Shown piece after piece: positions 25,619-33,645 of a DNA stretch of 44,389 nt. The position numbers and the translations under genes were made by a program. Each line of letters opens with the position of its first letter. Position 1 is the first letter of the stretch. Under the pieces are notes generated by a model. It was not told the origin of the DNA. It ran no database searches and worked only from the letters and a program-made list of their open reading frames with translations. The DNA comes from Myxococcota bacterium (GTDB lineage: Bacteria; Myxococcota_A; Polyangia; JAAYKL01). The DNA lies in NCBI GenBank assembly GCA_030065855.1, contig JASJCT010000068.1, positions 1-44,389 of the forward strand, read 5' to 3'.

Positions 25619-27397
25619 GTGAAAAAACTATCTAGTGTGCTCGCAGTGAGCTTAATTTGCCTTGTTGGCATGGTTGCCCAGGCAATGGTGCCGGATCTCA
25701 TCCCATTACAGGGGTTTTTGACAGACAGTGATGGCGTACCTCTCGATGAACCAGTGGAACTCGCATTTGGTTTTTTCGAAGCAGCAGAAGGTGGCGAAGC
25801 CTTGTGGTCTGAAACACAGCCCAGTGTGGATATTGTGCAGGGGGTGTTTACGGTCTATCTGGGAAGCAGCACGAGTATAGATCCGGCTGCATTGATCGAG
25901 GCTGCTGCGCTATGGCTCGAAATCAGCGTCAACGGTGAAGCAATGAATCGCGTGATGTTGGGATCGGTGCCGTATGCATTGGAATGCAGTTATGTGGGAA
26001 TGCTGTCTGAAGGAGATATCCAACCCATCCTGTCTGGAGACAACGCGTGTCCGGAGGGTTTCTATCTCCAAGGGTGGGATGCGATAAACAATGAGCCGAT
26101 TTGCCTTGAAGGGCTAGAGGGCCCCCAGGGCCCGACCGGCCCAATGGGTATGACCGGGCCAACCGGCCCGACCGGCCCAATGGGTATGACCGGGCCAACT
26201 GGCCCAATGGGTCAACAGGGTCCGACGGGGCCAACCGGCGCCACGGGCGCGACCGGTACACGAGGTCCGACCGGGCCAACCGGGGCAACCGGCGCTACGG
26301 GCGCAACCGGCGCTACGGGGGCAACCGGCGCACAAGGTCCAACGGGCCCGACGGGTCCGACAGGCGTAACCGGTGCCCAGGGTCCGACGGGTCCGACGGG
26401 TCCGACCGGGCCAACTGGCCTGACCGGTGCGACCGGCGCGCGAGGACCGACGGGTCCGACCGGTGCCACGGGTTCGACGGGCGCGACAGGTGCTACGGGG
26501 GCGCGAGGACCAACAGGGCCAACTGGTGCGACGGGGTCCACTGGGGCAACCGGCGCCACGGGCGCACAAGGTCCAACAGGCCCAACTGGTCCGACGGGGT
26601 CGACGGGCGCAACTGGCGCGACGGGCGCACAAGGTCCGACCGGGCCAACCGGGGCAACTGGTTCGACGGGCGCAACCGGCGCACGAGGTCCGACCGGGCC
26701 GACAGGGGCAACTGGTTCGACGGGCGCAACTGGCGCGACGGGCGCAACCGGCGCACGAGGTCCGACCGGGCCGACAGGGGCAACTGGTTCGACGGGCGCG
26801 ACGGGCTCAACTGGCGCGACGGGCGCGCGAGGCCCGACCGGACCAACAGGTGCGACAGGTGCTACGGGTTCAACCGGCGCCACGGGCTCAACCGGCGCCA
26901 CGGGCGCGCGAGGCCCGACCGGACCAACAGGTGCGACAGGTGCTACGGGTTCAACCGGCGCCACGGGTTCAACCGGCGCCACGGGTTCAACCGGCGCCAC
27001 GGGTGCGCGAGGCCCTACCGGCCCTACCGGCCCATCAGGAAGCTTTACAGCAATAGACCCGGTAAACGCTGTGTTTGGTTCAGGACCGATCAACATCTAT
27101 ACCGGAACCGGCTGGGTGCTCGAATCCACATCAGCGACTGGTTTCCAAGTACGAACCACGAGTTCCTCTCTCTTCCTAGCTATTGGTATCTCGTACCCGA
27201 GCAGTTGTTCTTCTCCATATACGGTCAGAGAGAATTTTACCCTTGCCATGAGTTCGGGTGTCACAGTGGCAGGAACCTTGTGTAATGAAGGCAGCCACGG
27301 ATATGTCATGGTCTACGACTATAATATCGGTGATACCTATATGTTCCGATGCCAGCGGTTCGCGGCCAACGCACAGGTGTGCCAGCGATACTGGTAG
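25619..27397 (+). CDS. Secreted collagen-like Gly-X-Y repeat protein
   Basis: 592 residues beginning at GTG 25619 with AAGGGGGG upstream. A signal peptide (MKKLSSVLAVSLICLVGMVA) leads to a globular N-domain of about 140 residues (LIPLQGFLTDSDGVPLDEPV, GVFTVYLGSSTSIDP), a type found before collagen-like stalks in Myxococcota-like bacteria. Residues about 165-475 are uninterrupted Gly-X-Y, mainly GPTGPTGATG and GSTGATGARG, which would trimerise as a collagen helix. A C-terminal domain of about 115 residues with five cysteines (SYPSSCSSPYTV, GTLCNEGSHGYVMVYDYN) follows. Such proteins form surface filaments or adhesins. Its neighbours, an acidic-stalk lipoprotein upstream and a membrane-anchored protein 6 bp downstream, look like partners. 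Confidence 0.85.
   Translation: MKKLSSVLAVSLICLVGMVAQAMVPDLIPLQGFLTDSDGVPLDEPVELAFGFFEAAEGGEALWSETQPSVDIVQGVFTVYLGSSTSIDPAALIEAAALWLEISVNGEAMNRVMLGSVPYALECSYVGMLSEGDIQPILSGDNACPEGFYLQGWDAINNEPICLEGLEGPQGPTGPMGMTGPTGPTGPMGMTGPTGPMGQQGPTGPTGATGATGTRGPTGPTGATGATGATGATGATGAQGPTGPTGPTGVTGAQGPTGPTGPTGPTGLTGATGARGPTGPTGATGSTGATGATGARGPTGPTGATGSTGATGATGAQGPTGPTGPTGSTGATGATGAQGPTGPTGATGSTGATGARGPTGPTGATGSTGATGATGATGARGPTGPTGATGSTGATGSTGATGARGPTGPTGATGATGSTGATGSTGATGARGPTGPTGATGATGSTGATGSTGATGSTGATGARGPTGPTGPSGSFTAIDPVNAVFGSGPINIYTGTGWVLESTSATGFQVRTTSSSLFLAIGISYPSSCSSPYTVRENFTLAMSSGVTVAGTLCNEGSHGYVMVYDYNIGDTYMFRCQRFAANAQVCQRYW
26116..27039 (+). repeat. Collagen-coding tandem repeat
   Basis: Degenerate 9-bp and 27/36-bp repeats encoding GPTGPTGATGSTGATG-type units. 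Blocks such as GGTTCAACCGGCGCCACG recur at 26868-27002 almost without change, a sign of recent duplication. Antisense and shifted frames stay open throughout because of the repeat, but are not genes. Confidence 0.9.
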
Positions 27398-27403
27398 GAT
27401 TCT

Positions 27404-27904
27404 ATGAAAAAAAGCCTCATCATCCTATCTGCGTTTAATCTCACTTTAGGCATCATTACCTTTGTCATGGTGTTGTATACAATGTCGAAGGTGAATGCCT
27501 CTGTGAGCCAAGAAGAAGCCGCTGAAGCACAAACGAGCGGTCCGTATCGGAGCCGTCAAATCCAACCGCACAACGTCAGGCCACTTGTGTCAGGCATGCA
27601 GGCAATGATGCAGGCAGCGCGCTCGGGCGTCGCGATAGATGCAGACGAGGACGAAATGGACCTGGCAGCGGATGACTTGGATCCCTTTGAGTGGGATGAT
27701 AGGGAAATGCTGCAAGACGGAACCGAGCGCATTGCCTCGTTTGCACCCACCAGCACGGCCTTGACCATCGAGCAAAATGGCTCCGGTGCACTCGCGGTGT
27801 ACAACACAGATCCTGATCTTGCTGGGCAATTTACGTTGGTTTCCGCGGTAACCACATCAGGCCAAACCATCGAGGTCCCGATAATTATTCCAAACGCCGA
27901 ATAG
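27404..27904 (+). CDS. Unrecognised membrane-anchored protein linked to the collagen-like gene
   Basis: 166 residues with one N-terminal membrane helix (LIILSAFNLTLGIITFVMVLY), a Gln/Ala-rich stretch, an acidic middle (DADEDEMDLAADDLDPFEWDD) and a C-terminal beta-rich part of about 55 residues (TALTIEQNGSGALAVYNTDP...VEVPIIIPN type). No family is recognised. The gene starts 6 bp after the collagen-like gene and so is translated from the same message. It may anchor, assemble or export the collagen-like protein, but this rests on position alone. Confidence 0.65.
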   Translation: MKKSLIILSAFNLTLGIITFVMVLYTMSKVNASVSQEEAAEAQTSGPYRSRQIQPHNVRPLVSGMQAMMQAARSGVAIDADEDEMDLAADDLDPFEWDDREMLQDGTERIASFAPTSTALTIEQNGSGALAVYNTDPDLAGQFTLVSAVTTSGQTIEVPIIIPNAE

Positions 27905-27952
27905 GCAAGGCGCATTAACCAAATTGAGCATAACCTTCAGAAAGCCTACAGC

Positions 27953-28194
27953 TTCCTAAGACCGACCGCTCCGGTTCCTAAAACCGACCACTCCGGTTCC
28001 TAAGACCGACCACTCCGGTATTCAAGACCGACCACTCCGGTATCGAAGACCAACCGCTCCGGTATTCAAGACCGACCACTCCGGTATTCAAGACCGACCG
28101 CTCCGGTATTCAAGACCGACCGCTCCGGTATTCAAGACCGACCACTCCGGTATTCAAGACCGACCACTCCGGTATTCAAGACCGACCGCTCCGG
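27953..28194. repeat. Tandem array of eleven 22-bp repeats
   Basis: Eleven head-to-tail 22-bp units of the form TTCAAGACCGACC[A/G]CTCCGGTA fill exactly 242 bp. The first three units read TTCCTAAGACC or TTCCTAAAACC, and the others TTCAAGACC apart from one TCGAAGACC. An A/G choice at one position runs G,A,A,A,G,A,G,G,A,A,G along the array. The unit is not a multiple of three and no frame is conserved. It lies downstream of the collagen-like operon and directly before other repeats. Confidence 0.95.
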
Positions 28195-28216
28195 GTGTTG
28201 CACAAGGGTGGCGCAC

Positions 28217-28294
28217 GTCACTCCTGCGGAGGCAGGAGTCCAGAACAAACTGAAATTAAAAGGTTTTATGGATTCCCGCCTGCGCGAGAATGAC
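28217..28294. repeat. Short inverted-repeat element (GTCATTCC...GGAATGAC type)
   Basis: GTCACTCCTGCGGAGGCAGGAGTCC and its imperfect inverse GGATTCCCGCCTGCGCGAGAATGAC flank an A/T-rich core. This is the common form of a dispersed palindromic element in proteobacterial genomes, with no coding capacity. Confidence 0.75.
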
Positions 28295-28383
28295 CGTTTT
28301 GAGACTTTCGCGACACCCACCTGCGTCGCGAGAATGACCGTTTTGAGACTTTCGCAACACCCACTTGCGCCGCGGGAATGACG
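28288..28383. repeat. Two 44-bp direct repeats
   Basis: GAATGACCGTTTTGAGACTTTCGC... is repeated at 28288-28331 and 28332-28375 with few differences, followed by the start of a third (GAATGACG). Each unit ends in the GAATGAC boundary of the neighbouring palindromic element, so it seems built from partial copies of it. It lies just past the stop of the minus-strand activator gene. Confidence 0.8.
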
Positions 28384-28395
28384 ATCTTGGATGAA

Positions 28396-29181
28396 TTACG
28401 GGGCTCGGTCTAGTTGGTCAATCGCCAGGAGGGCGGCGCCGAGGGCACCTGTTAGCTGGGGGTCCTTTGCGATTGTTACTGGATGCCCCATCACTTGTCC
28501 AAGCACCTCGGCCATGCCAGTAACGAGGGCCACACCACCGGTGAAGACAATGGGCGCCTCGATTTTCCTGCCGGCCATTGTGCGAATGCGAGACGCTACC
28601 GAGTGTTCCACGCCGGCCAGTAAATTTTCTGGAGACTCACCAGATGCCAGTAGGCCCACGATCTCTGTTTCTGCAAAAACAACACACATGCTGCTGATGG
28701 CGCACGGGGTATCTGCTCTTTTTGCTATCTCTCCCATTTCGACAATATCTATATCGAATTGGGCGGCCACGACCTCTAAAAACCTGCCTGTGCCTGCGGC
28801 ACAACGGTCGTTCATGACAAAATCCCGTACTTTGCCGTTTGGCCCCAGGCGAAGCAGCTTACTGTCCTGTCCGCCGATATCGATAATCGTTTTCACGTCC
28901 GGAGCACAATGGTGGACACCCCGTGCTTGACATGTAATTTCTGTTATGGCCCTGGTGGCCCACGCTATTGCATTTCGCCCATACCCAGTGGCCACCGTTG
29001 CACCAATGTCACTCCTCGATACATCGATCCTATGGCACACCTGCTCTAGAAGTTGTTCTGCGAGCTCTGCCTGTTTAACGCCTTGGTCTGCAATGCCGCT
29101 CCCTATGACGGTCCGGTCATTGGGGTCGATGAGCACAACTTTGATCGTTCTTGAGCCCGCATCCACGCCTGCACATATCAT
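28396..29181 (-). CDS. 2-hydroxyacyl-CoA dehydratase activator-type ATPase (HgdC/BadF family)
   Basis: 261 residues. An ASKHA-fold ATPase begins at once (ICAGVDAGSRTIKVVLID) and continues with TIIDIGGQDSKLLRL and FTGGVALVTGM. Two cysteines for the [4Fe-4S] cluster shared across the dimer are seen in NDRCAAGTGRFLE and ISSMCVVFAETEIVGL. Such proteins spend ATP to push a low-potential electron into 2-hydroxyacyl-CoA dehydratases, benzoyl-CoA reductases or double-cubane reductases, and are oxygen sensitive. The ATG at 29181, 7 bp past the preceding stop, opens the fold. An upstream in-frame ATG would overlap the dehydratase gene. As last gene of the six-gene operon it is the obvious electron donor for the enzymes before it. 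Confidence 0.9.
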   Translation of the reverse strand: MICAGVDAGSRTIKVVLIDPNDRTVIGSGIADQGVKQAELAEQLLEQVCHRIDVSRSDIGATVATGYGRNAIAWATRAITEITCQARGVHHCAPDVKTIIDIGGQDSKLLRLGPNGKVRDFVMNDRCAAGTGRFLEVVAAQFDIDIVEMGEIAKRADTPCAISSMCVVFAETEIVGLLASGESPENLLAGVEHSVASRIRTMAGRKIEAPIVFTGGVALVTGMAEVLGQVMGHPVTIAKDPQLTGALGAALLAIDQLDRAP

Positions 29182-29188
29182 TTCGATG

Positions 29189-30574
29189 CTACCTCGTTTT
29201 TCGCCTGCGCTTGACCGTCTCAACAAGCGCTTCTAATCGGGTCTTTAGTGAAGACCTCACCGGATCGCTAACCGGCGGTACTTCAATCTCTAAAACCGGC
29301 ATCTCCAGCTGTCCACTGACCACATCCGCGATGATCCCGCCCTCTAGGGCACAGTGGCTGGCGCCGGGAATTTTTGAAACAATAACAGCTTCACAGCCAA
29401 ACTGCACAATGTCCCGCACGATCCGGTGGGCTCGATCTTGGGTCGCTCCAACCATAGGATCGGCAAGCGCCATTTGAGCCAACGCGGTCATGGGGTCGAT
29501 ATCCGTTGGTATGGGATCGAGGGCATGGGTAAACAGGTATTCAGTACCGCAGATCCGTCCGCCCATTTCCTCGAGCAAGTTCATGGCCCGTAGATCCGCG
29601 ACCGGATTGACCCAAAACACGCGCACTGCATCCTTCGCAAAATAGCCGACGCCAGTGCGTCGCCGCTGGTCCACCTCTTTAATGAGGTCATAGATAACCT
29701 GTAGTGTCTCCTCCCGATCCGAGCAATAGTGGATGGCCAGCATCTCCACGATGAGCATTTCAAGGCCAGGGAGGGGACAGGGGTCTGCAGTAAACACGTC
29801 TCGACGCAAGCGGGCCATGGCCATGCGAACGTCGTTGGCCGTTCGAATGCTGTGGCTTAGGGCGTCGTCCGATAGTTTTCTGCTCGCCAGGGTTTCAAGA
29901 ACCGACAGGATACGATCGAGCTCTCTCTTCACGAATGCAACGTCACTGGCGGTTGCTGCAAACCCACCGGGCAGCACCACAGGGTCCTCCCCTTGTTCTG
30001 GGGCTCGCCGATGGGGTATTTCCCACCAGTGGATGGAATGCCCGAGACCTGAAAGTCGCTGAGCAATGGCTGAAAAATCATCGCAAACCGCGCCCACACT
30101 GCAGGTCAATAGATCTGGCAAAGGAAAATGAGCTTGGGTAACAAACGCGCCGATCATGGCGCGCACCGGGCAAAACGACTGATCCACACCCATTGCATCG
30201 GCAATATCCAGGAGGCCTGCGCTCAGCTCCATCACGCACGGGATCCACCACGCACCATCTGGATAGAACGCCACTATTTCATCAAAGGCATAGGCCATGA
30301 TGGGGACGGTTCCCAGGTCTTTCATCGTGCCGACTAACTTTTTACCAGCAGCTCTGGCATGTCTCAGCCGCTCTTCCTCGGTAAGTAGAAAATTCCACAG
30401 CCGCAGGCTGGCAGGGGCGTTGTCAAAGGTAAGGCGCTGCAAGCGATAGTCCCCGTCTTCGAGATGACGGCTGAGTGGTCCGCCATAGGGTGGCTCGCGA
30501 TGGCCGGCTGCCTTCAGGGATTGATATCGCGCGTCCCACTCGGCAAGTGTCAGCTGCTTTGGCAGTTCGATCAT
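29189..30574 (-). CDS. 2-hydroxyacyl-CoA dehydratase-family subunit (HgdB-like)
   Basis: 461 residues of the 2-hydroxyacyl-CoA dehydratase D-subunit family (HgdB/BcrC/FldC group), which binds an iron-sulfur cluster between paired subunits. Seen: ADAMGVDQSFCPVRAMIGAF, LLTCSVGAVCDDFSAI, LAIHYCSDREETLQ, the Cys set for a cluster, and the C-terminal GIIADVVSGQLEMPVLEIEVPPVSD, the family's typical end (xExD/P). Its start codon overlaps the preceding stop as ATGA, so it is translationally coupled. The substrate is unknown. The neighbouring activator and the other subunit suggest an ATP-dependent reductase or dehydratase complex. Confidence 0.82.
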   Translation of the reverse strand: MIELPKQLTLAEWDARYQSLKAAGHREPPYGGPLSRHLEDGDYRLQRLTFDNAPASLRLWNFLLTEEERLRHARAAGKKLVGTMKDLGTVPIMAYAFDEIVAFYPDGAWWIPCVMELSAGLLDIADAMGVDQSFCPVRAMIGAFVTQAHFPLPDLLTCSVGAVCDDFSAIAQRLSGLGHSIHWWEIPHRRAPEQGEDPVVLPGGFAATASDVAFVKRELDRILSVLETLASRKLSDDALSHSIRTANDVRMAMARLRRDVFTADPCPLPGLEMLIVEMLAIHYCSDREETLQVIYDLIKEVDQRRRTGVGYFAKDAVRVFWVNPVADLRAMNLLEEMGGRICGTEYLFTHALDPIPTDIDPMTALAQMALADPMVGATQDRAHRIVRDIVQFGCEAVIVSKIPGASHCALEGGIIADVVSGQLEMPVLEIEVPPVSDPVRSSLKTRLEALVETVKRRRKTR

Positions 30575-31554
30575 CCCATGGCCTCCATAAAGGCCTGTAT
30601 TCGCGTGAGGTGCCTCGCAGTGACATTGCTGCCGGCCACATCGACATCGATAACCGGAATGTTCAACCACTCTTTGATGCGGTGCACTTCTGCGTGCCAA
30701 CAGTCACACCACACATAGCGCGCGAGAACCATGCCCTGTACGTTGCGCTCTTGGACCTGCTGCTGCAGCCAGGCAAACAACGCGCTGTTGGGTCTGCGAA
30801 ACACGTCTGGGATACCTGAAAAATAGGCGTGTGTCAGCACATCCAGGGGCGCTTCGTTCAATCGACGGCGGTCGAATTTCAGCGGTAGTGCCCGCTCGCC
30901 GTTTTCCGTGCCGTCCAATACGATGGCGCCGCCGTTTTGCTCGATGGCTTCGAAGATCTGGCAATCTGTTCGGGACAGGGGGCCGCCAACAACCGCAACA
31001 GGTATACCGCGGGTCACGGTGGCTTGTGGTTGGGGAAGCGTGCCAGCTGCAAAGAAATCATTCAAGGCATCTGTCAGACCTGACCCGCGCATCGTTCCCA
31101 GCCGCCCAGCAATATTGCTGCGCCCGGCCTCGTAGTGCCGCATCACAGATGCGAGCTCGGTCGGCGAGGGGCGCCCTCCCCCACTGAGTCCCTCGAGGAA
31201 CTTGCCCAAGCGGATAATTTCGGCAGTGTAGTATCGATGTGCACCAGGTGTCTGCCATGTAGCAGGCACGTGCATCAGGAAAAAAGGTTTGGTGCAGCCC
31301 TTGGCAAGGGCATCTGCGGCGCGGCGCATCTGATCGCAGGTGGTTGCGATGACAAGACCGGAGATGCGCGCATCAACCACGGCTTCGTTTACAAAGGCGC
31401 GCATGAACGCGCACACGCCTGCCCGGTTCTCGATCCATCCAGACCCGTCAGCCGTGCCCTGTGGCCGAAACATAAACGGGACCACCCCGTGGGCGGCGAT
31501 CCACTCGGGCGGCACGAACGGCGAGGTAAAGGCAATCCGCTTCTCATCCTCCAC
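30571..31554 (-). CDS. 2-hydroxyacyl-CoA dehydratase-family subunit (HgdA-like)
   Basis: 327 residues, GTG start, 18 bp after the preceding TGA-TAG. The family is recognisable from IAFTSPFVPPEWIAAHGVVPFMFRP (entry to the first Rossmann-like domain), NRAGVCAFMRAFV, VIATTCDQMRRAADAL (cluster Cys) and the C-terminal NVQGMVLARYVWCDCWHAEVHRIKEWLNIPVIDVDV, with the last part being the family's product-side domain. It should form the heterodimer with the next gene's product. Length is shorter than HgdA (about 470), so some of the usual insertions are absent. The ribosome site is weak (GGGGTCTTCCT), so coupled reinitiation is likely. Confidence 0.8.
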   Translation of the reverse strand: MEDEKRIAFTSPFVPPEWIAAHGVVPFMFRPQGTADGSGWIENRAGVCAFMRAFVNEAVVDARISGLVIATTCDQMRRAADALAKGCTKPFFLMHVPATWQTPGAHRYYTAEIIRLGKFLEGLSGGGRPSPTELASVMRHYEAGRSNIAGRLGTMRGSGLTDALNDFFAAGTLPQPQATVTRGIPVAVVGGPLSRTDCQIFEAIEQNGGAIVLDGTENGERALPLKFDRRRLNEAPLDVLTHAYFSGIPDVFRRPNSALFAWLQQQVQERNVQGMVLARYVWCDCWHAEVHRIKEWLNIPVIDVDVAGSNVTARHLTRIQAFMEAMG

Positions 31555-31572
31555 AGGAAGACCCCGGTACTA

Positions 31573-32820
31573 TCACGAGCTTCCCTGCGACATCTCGAAC
31601 AGTGCCTGAAGCCGAAGCGCGATTCTCGCGGAATCCGATGGCGAGTAGTCTGTTTCGATCCGCAGGTAAGGCAGGTTCAACTCTTGCTCGACCAGCTGTT
31701 TGACGTGGACCGTCTCGAGGTCATAGGTCAAGCAGGTCTGCCAGATGACCTCGACCACACAGTGGGGTCGGTAGTCTTGGACCAACTGCCGCATCAAGTC
31801 CATGCGCGCCGTGTTTTTCGTCATCACCGAACAGGGCAGGTGAAAGTACTTTTCAGCTATGGCGCGCATGGGATCGGCTGCGGTTGGATCCACGTCCTCG
31901 ATCAGGGGTTTTATGCCAGTACAGTTTTCCTGGCACACCACCAGGCCGCCGTTGTCCTCGATCAACCCCATCACCCGCTCTGCCCCATGGGGAAGGGGCA
32001 CCCCGGTCAGCAGCACCCGCACCCGATCCTTAGCCGGCGGGTCTATCTGGCGACCTGGCAACTCCTTTAGGGCCATTTCATACTGCTCGAAATCCGCTGG
32101 TATGCCCGAGATAATGCTCTTTAAGTCGAGCAGCTCCATGCCGGTGAGCGGGGGTGTATTGCTTTTCATCAGGCCGGCAAGTCTGCGTTTCAAGTCCCGC
32201 TCCGCGTTCATCCGCGCGATGGCTGCACCCAGCTTTTGGTCTGTTATCTCAGTTTGAAACTGCTCTTCAAGGACCTCCTTGAGCTTAAAGAGCTCCTTGA
32301 GCCAGTGGTCAAACGCATCGGCTTCGTCTGGTTTTTGCGGCAGCTCCAAGACATGCATGGGATGGCGTTCAGACAGAAGCTCGTACATCTTTTTCTTGCC
32401 GTCGCACGTGGTCTCGGCCACCAACAAATCTGCCATTTCTAAAAAGGGGTTTTCCCTTGTCGCACTGTAGCCGTAGGTCGATTTGATGAGCGGGCACAGG
32501 TTGGACGGCAGTACCTCTTCGGCCGCAGGGATCATCTCCTCTGATCCACCGCACAGGCAAACAGGTACGCCGCCAGCCGCCATGATGAGTTCACGGGGCG
32601 TGTATTCGCACATGATACCGACGATCTTAGCCCCCTGCGCCTTTTGCGCTGCTGCGTAGTCGTAGCAGTGGTCGATCATATCGTGAAACCAGGCAATAGA
32701 CGCCGGGGTCGACCCAGCCGGATCCCGTCCGGCAGGCGCAGTGCCTCAGGTCGAAACCGGTGCTTTGCTCGGATCCGTGGTCTCTATTTTCCCTTTGAAA
32801 TCTCCACTGCACTTGCTCAT
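31573..32820 (-). CDS. Double-cubane-cluster-type anaerobic reductase with possible in-frame Sec (UGA) codon
   Basis: The protein matches the double-cubane cluster (DCCP) branch of the 2-hydroxyacyl-CoA dehydratase family: GIMCEYTPRELIMAAGGVPV, CLCGGSEE, NLCPLIKSTYGY, VAETTCDGKKKMYELL, LLTGVPLPHGAERV, VVCQENCTG and LRIETDYSPSDSARI. DCCPs carry an [8Fe-9S] cluster and reduce small molecules with ATP-driven electrons. The first uninterrupted ATG is at 32679 (368 aa) but has no ribosome site. An ATG at 32820 in the same frame follows AAGGTGA and gives 24 codons, then UGA (32746-32748), then the rest. A SECIS-like hairpin follows the UGA and the operon carries selD, so selenocysteine insertion (415 residues) is proposed. 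Otherwise the gene starts at 32679 or is broken. Confidence 0.75.
32717..32748 (-). promoter_or_regulatory. Putative bacterial SECIS hairpin after in-frame UGA
   Basis: Twelve bases after the UGA, GCCGGA-CGGGA-UCCGGC forms a perfect 6-bp stem with a G-rich 5-base apical loop 19-23 bases past the UGA. Below it a U-U mismatch and CC/GG pairs extend the stem. Bacterial SECIS elements need a stem directly downstream with the loop roughly 16-37 bases from the UGA and a G in the loop, which fits. The fold was read by eye. Energy was not computed. Confidence 0.45.
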
Positions 32821-32841
32821 CACGTCACCTTTTTGAAATGC

Positions 32842-33645
32842 TTATTTTTTTATAGCGACAAACCGACCCTGGGCGATCTTCTTGGCGTGGGCGAGCTCCT
32901 GCATAAATGCCATCTCGCCGCCCATGGCCTGCATCAAATCCATGTCAAAGCCGATTATCTTGAGCGCGTCGTACGTGAGCTGCTTGTTGAGCATATCCAG
33001 GTAGAGATCCACGTGCGGCGCGAATTGCTCTGTGTCTTCGGCAACAGCTACCTCGCATCCATTGGCTTCGAGCAGTTCCTTGTATCCCCCAACCGACTGG
33101 ACATTGGCAAATTTCATGAACTTGAGAAATCGATCGGCTTCGGCATCGCTTATAGCAACGCTGCCGAGCACCCAATCGGTAAAGGCGACAAAACCGCCCG
33201 GTTTGACCAGGCGTGCGGCCTCTGAGATGAGCTTGGCCTTATCCACCACGTAGCACCATGCATCCTCGCCCCACACAAAATCGGCCTGCCCGCTCGGCAA
33301 GCCACTGTTGAGTACATCTTTTAGGTGAAAGGTTATTTTGTCAGCCATTCCCTCGTCGCTGCATCGCTGCTTGCCCCGGTTGACCACGGTCTCAGTGGCA
33401 TCCACCCCCTGCATGGACGCCACATTGCGAAAGCGAACTAGAAACCGCATGCCTGCCCCGTTGCAGCAGCAAAGGTCGACCCCGGTCATGCCCGCGCCGA
33501 TACCTGCCTTTTCAGCCAGGGCCATGGACGAAACAAAGCCGCCAATGTGGATCTGCTCTCCCATCACCAGTTCCCACAGGTCACCCTCTGCCCCGTTATA
33601 AACCCCTTGAACCGAGCTAAGATCAATCCCTGTCGTCGCTTTCAT
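32842..33645 (-). CDS. Class I SAM-dependent methyltransferase with Cys-rich SAM motif
   Basis: 267 residues. The motif-I glycine loop reads VDLCCCNGAGMRFLVRF, with three cysteines where most methyltransferases have G-C-G. The rest follows the small-molecule N/As-methyltransferase pattern: MQGVDATETVV, DFVWGEDAWCYVVDK, ARLVKPGGFVAFTDWV. The relatives methylate glycine-betaine precursors, arsenic or similar. The start ATG at 33645 is fixed by GGAGG six bases upstream and overlaps the SelD stop as ATGA. Sitting between SelD-CMD and a redox reductase, it may act on a selenium or arsenic compound, but this is only context. Confidence 0.8.
   Translation of the reverse strand: MKATTGIDLSSVQGVYNGAEGDLWELVMGEQIHIGGFVSSMALAEKAGIGAGMTGVDLCCCNGAGMRFLVRFRNVASMQGVDATETVVNRGKQRCSDEGMADKITFHLKDVLNSGLPSGQADFVWGEDAWCYVVDKAKLISEAARLVKPGGFVAFTDWVLGSVAISDAEADRFLKFMKFANVQSVGGYKELLEANGCEVAVAEDTEQFAPHVDLYLDMLNKQLTYDALKIIGFDMDLMQAMGGEMAFMQELAHAKKIAQGRFVAIKK

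Noticed and set aside
26212..27096. Antisense and shifted open frames over the collagen repeats
   Set aside because: They stay open only because of the Gly-X-Y repeat pattern and give low-complexity Pro/Val or Arg/Gln strings with no start signals.
27953..28194. CRISPR array
   Set aside because: Units are only 22 bp, directly adjacent, and have no unique spacers. No cas gene is near.
32746..32820. Separate 24-codon leader peptide ending at UGA
   Set aside because: Possible but less attractive, because the same frame continues directly into the reductase and the downstream ATG has no ribosome site.
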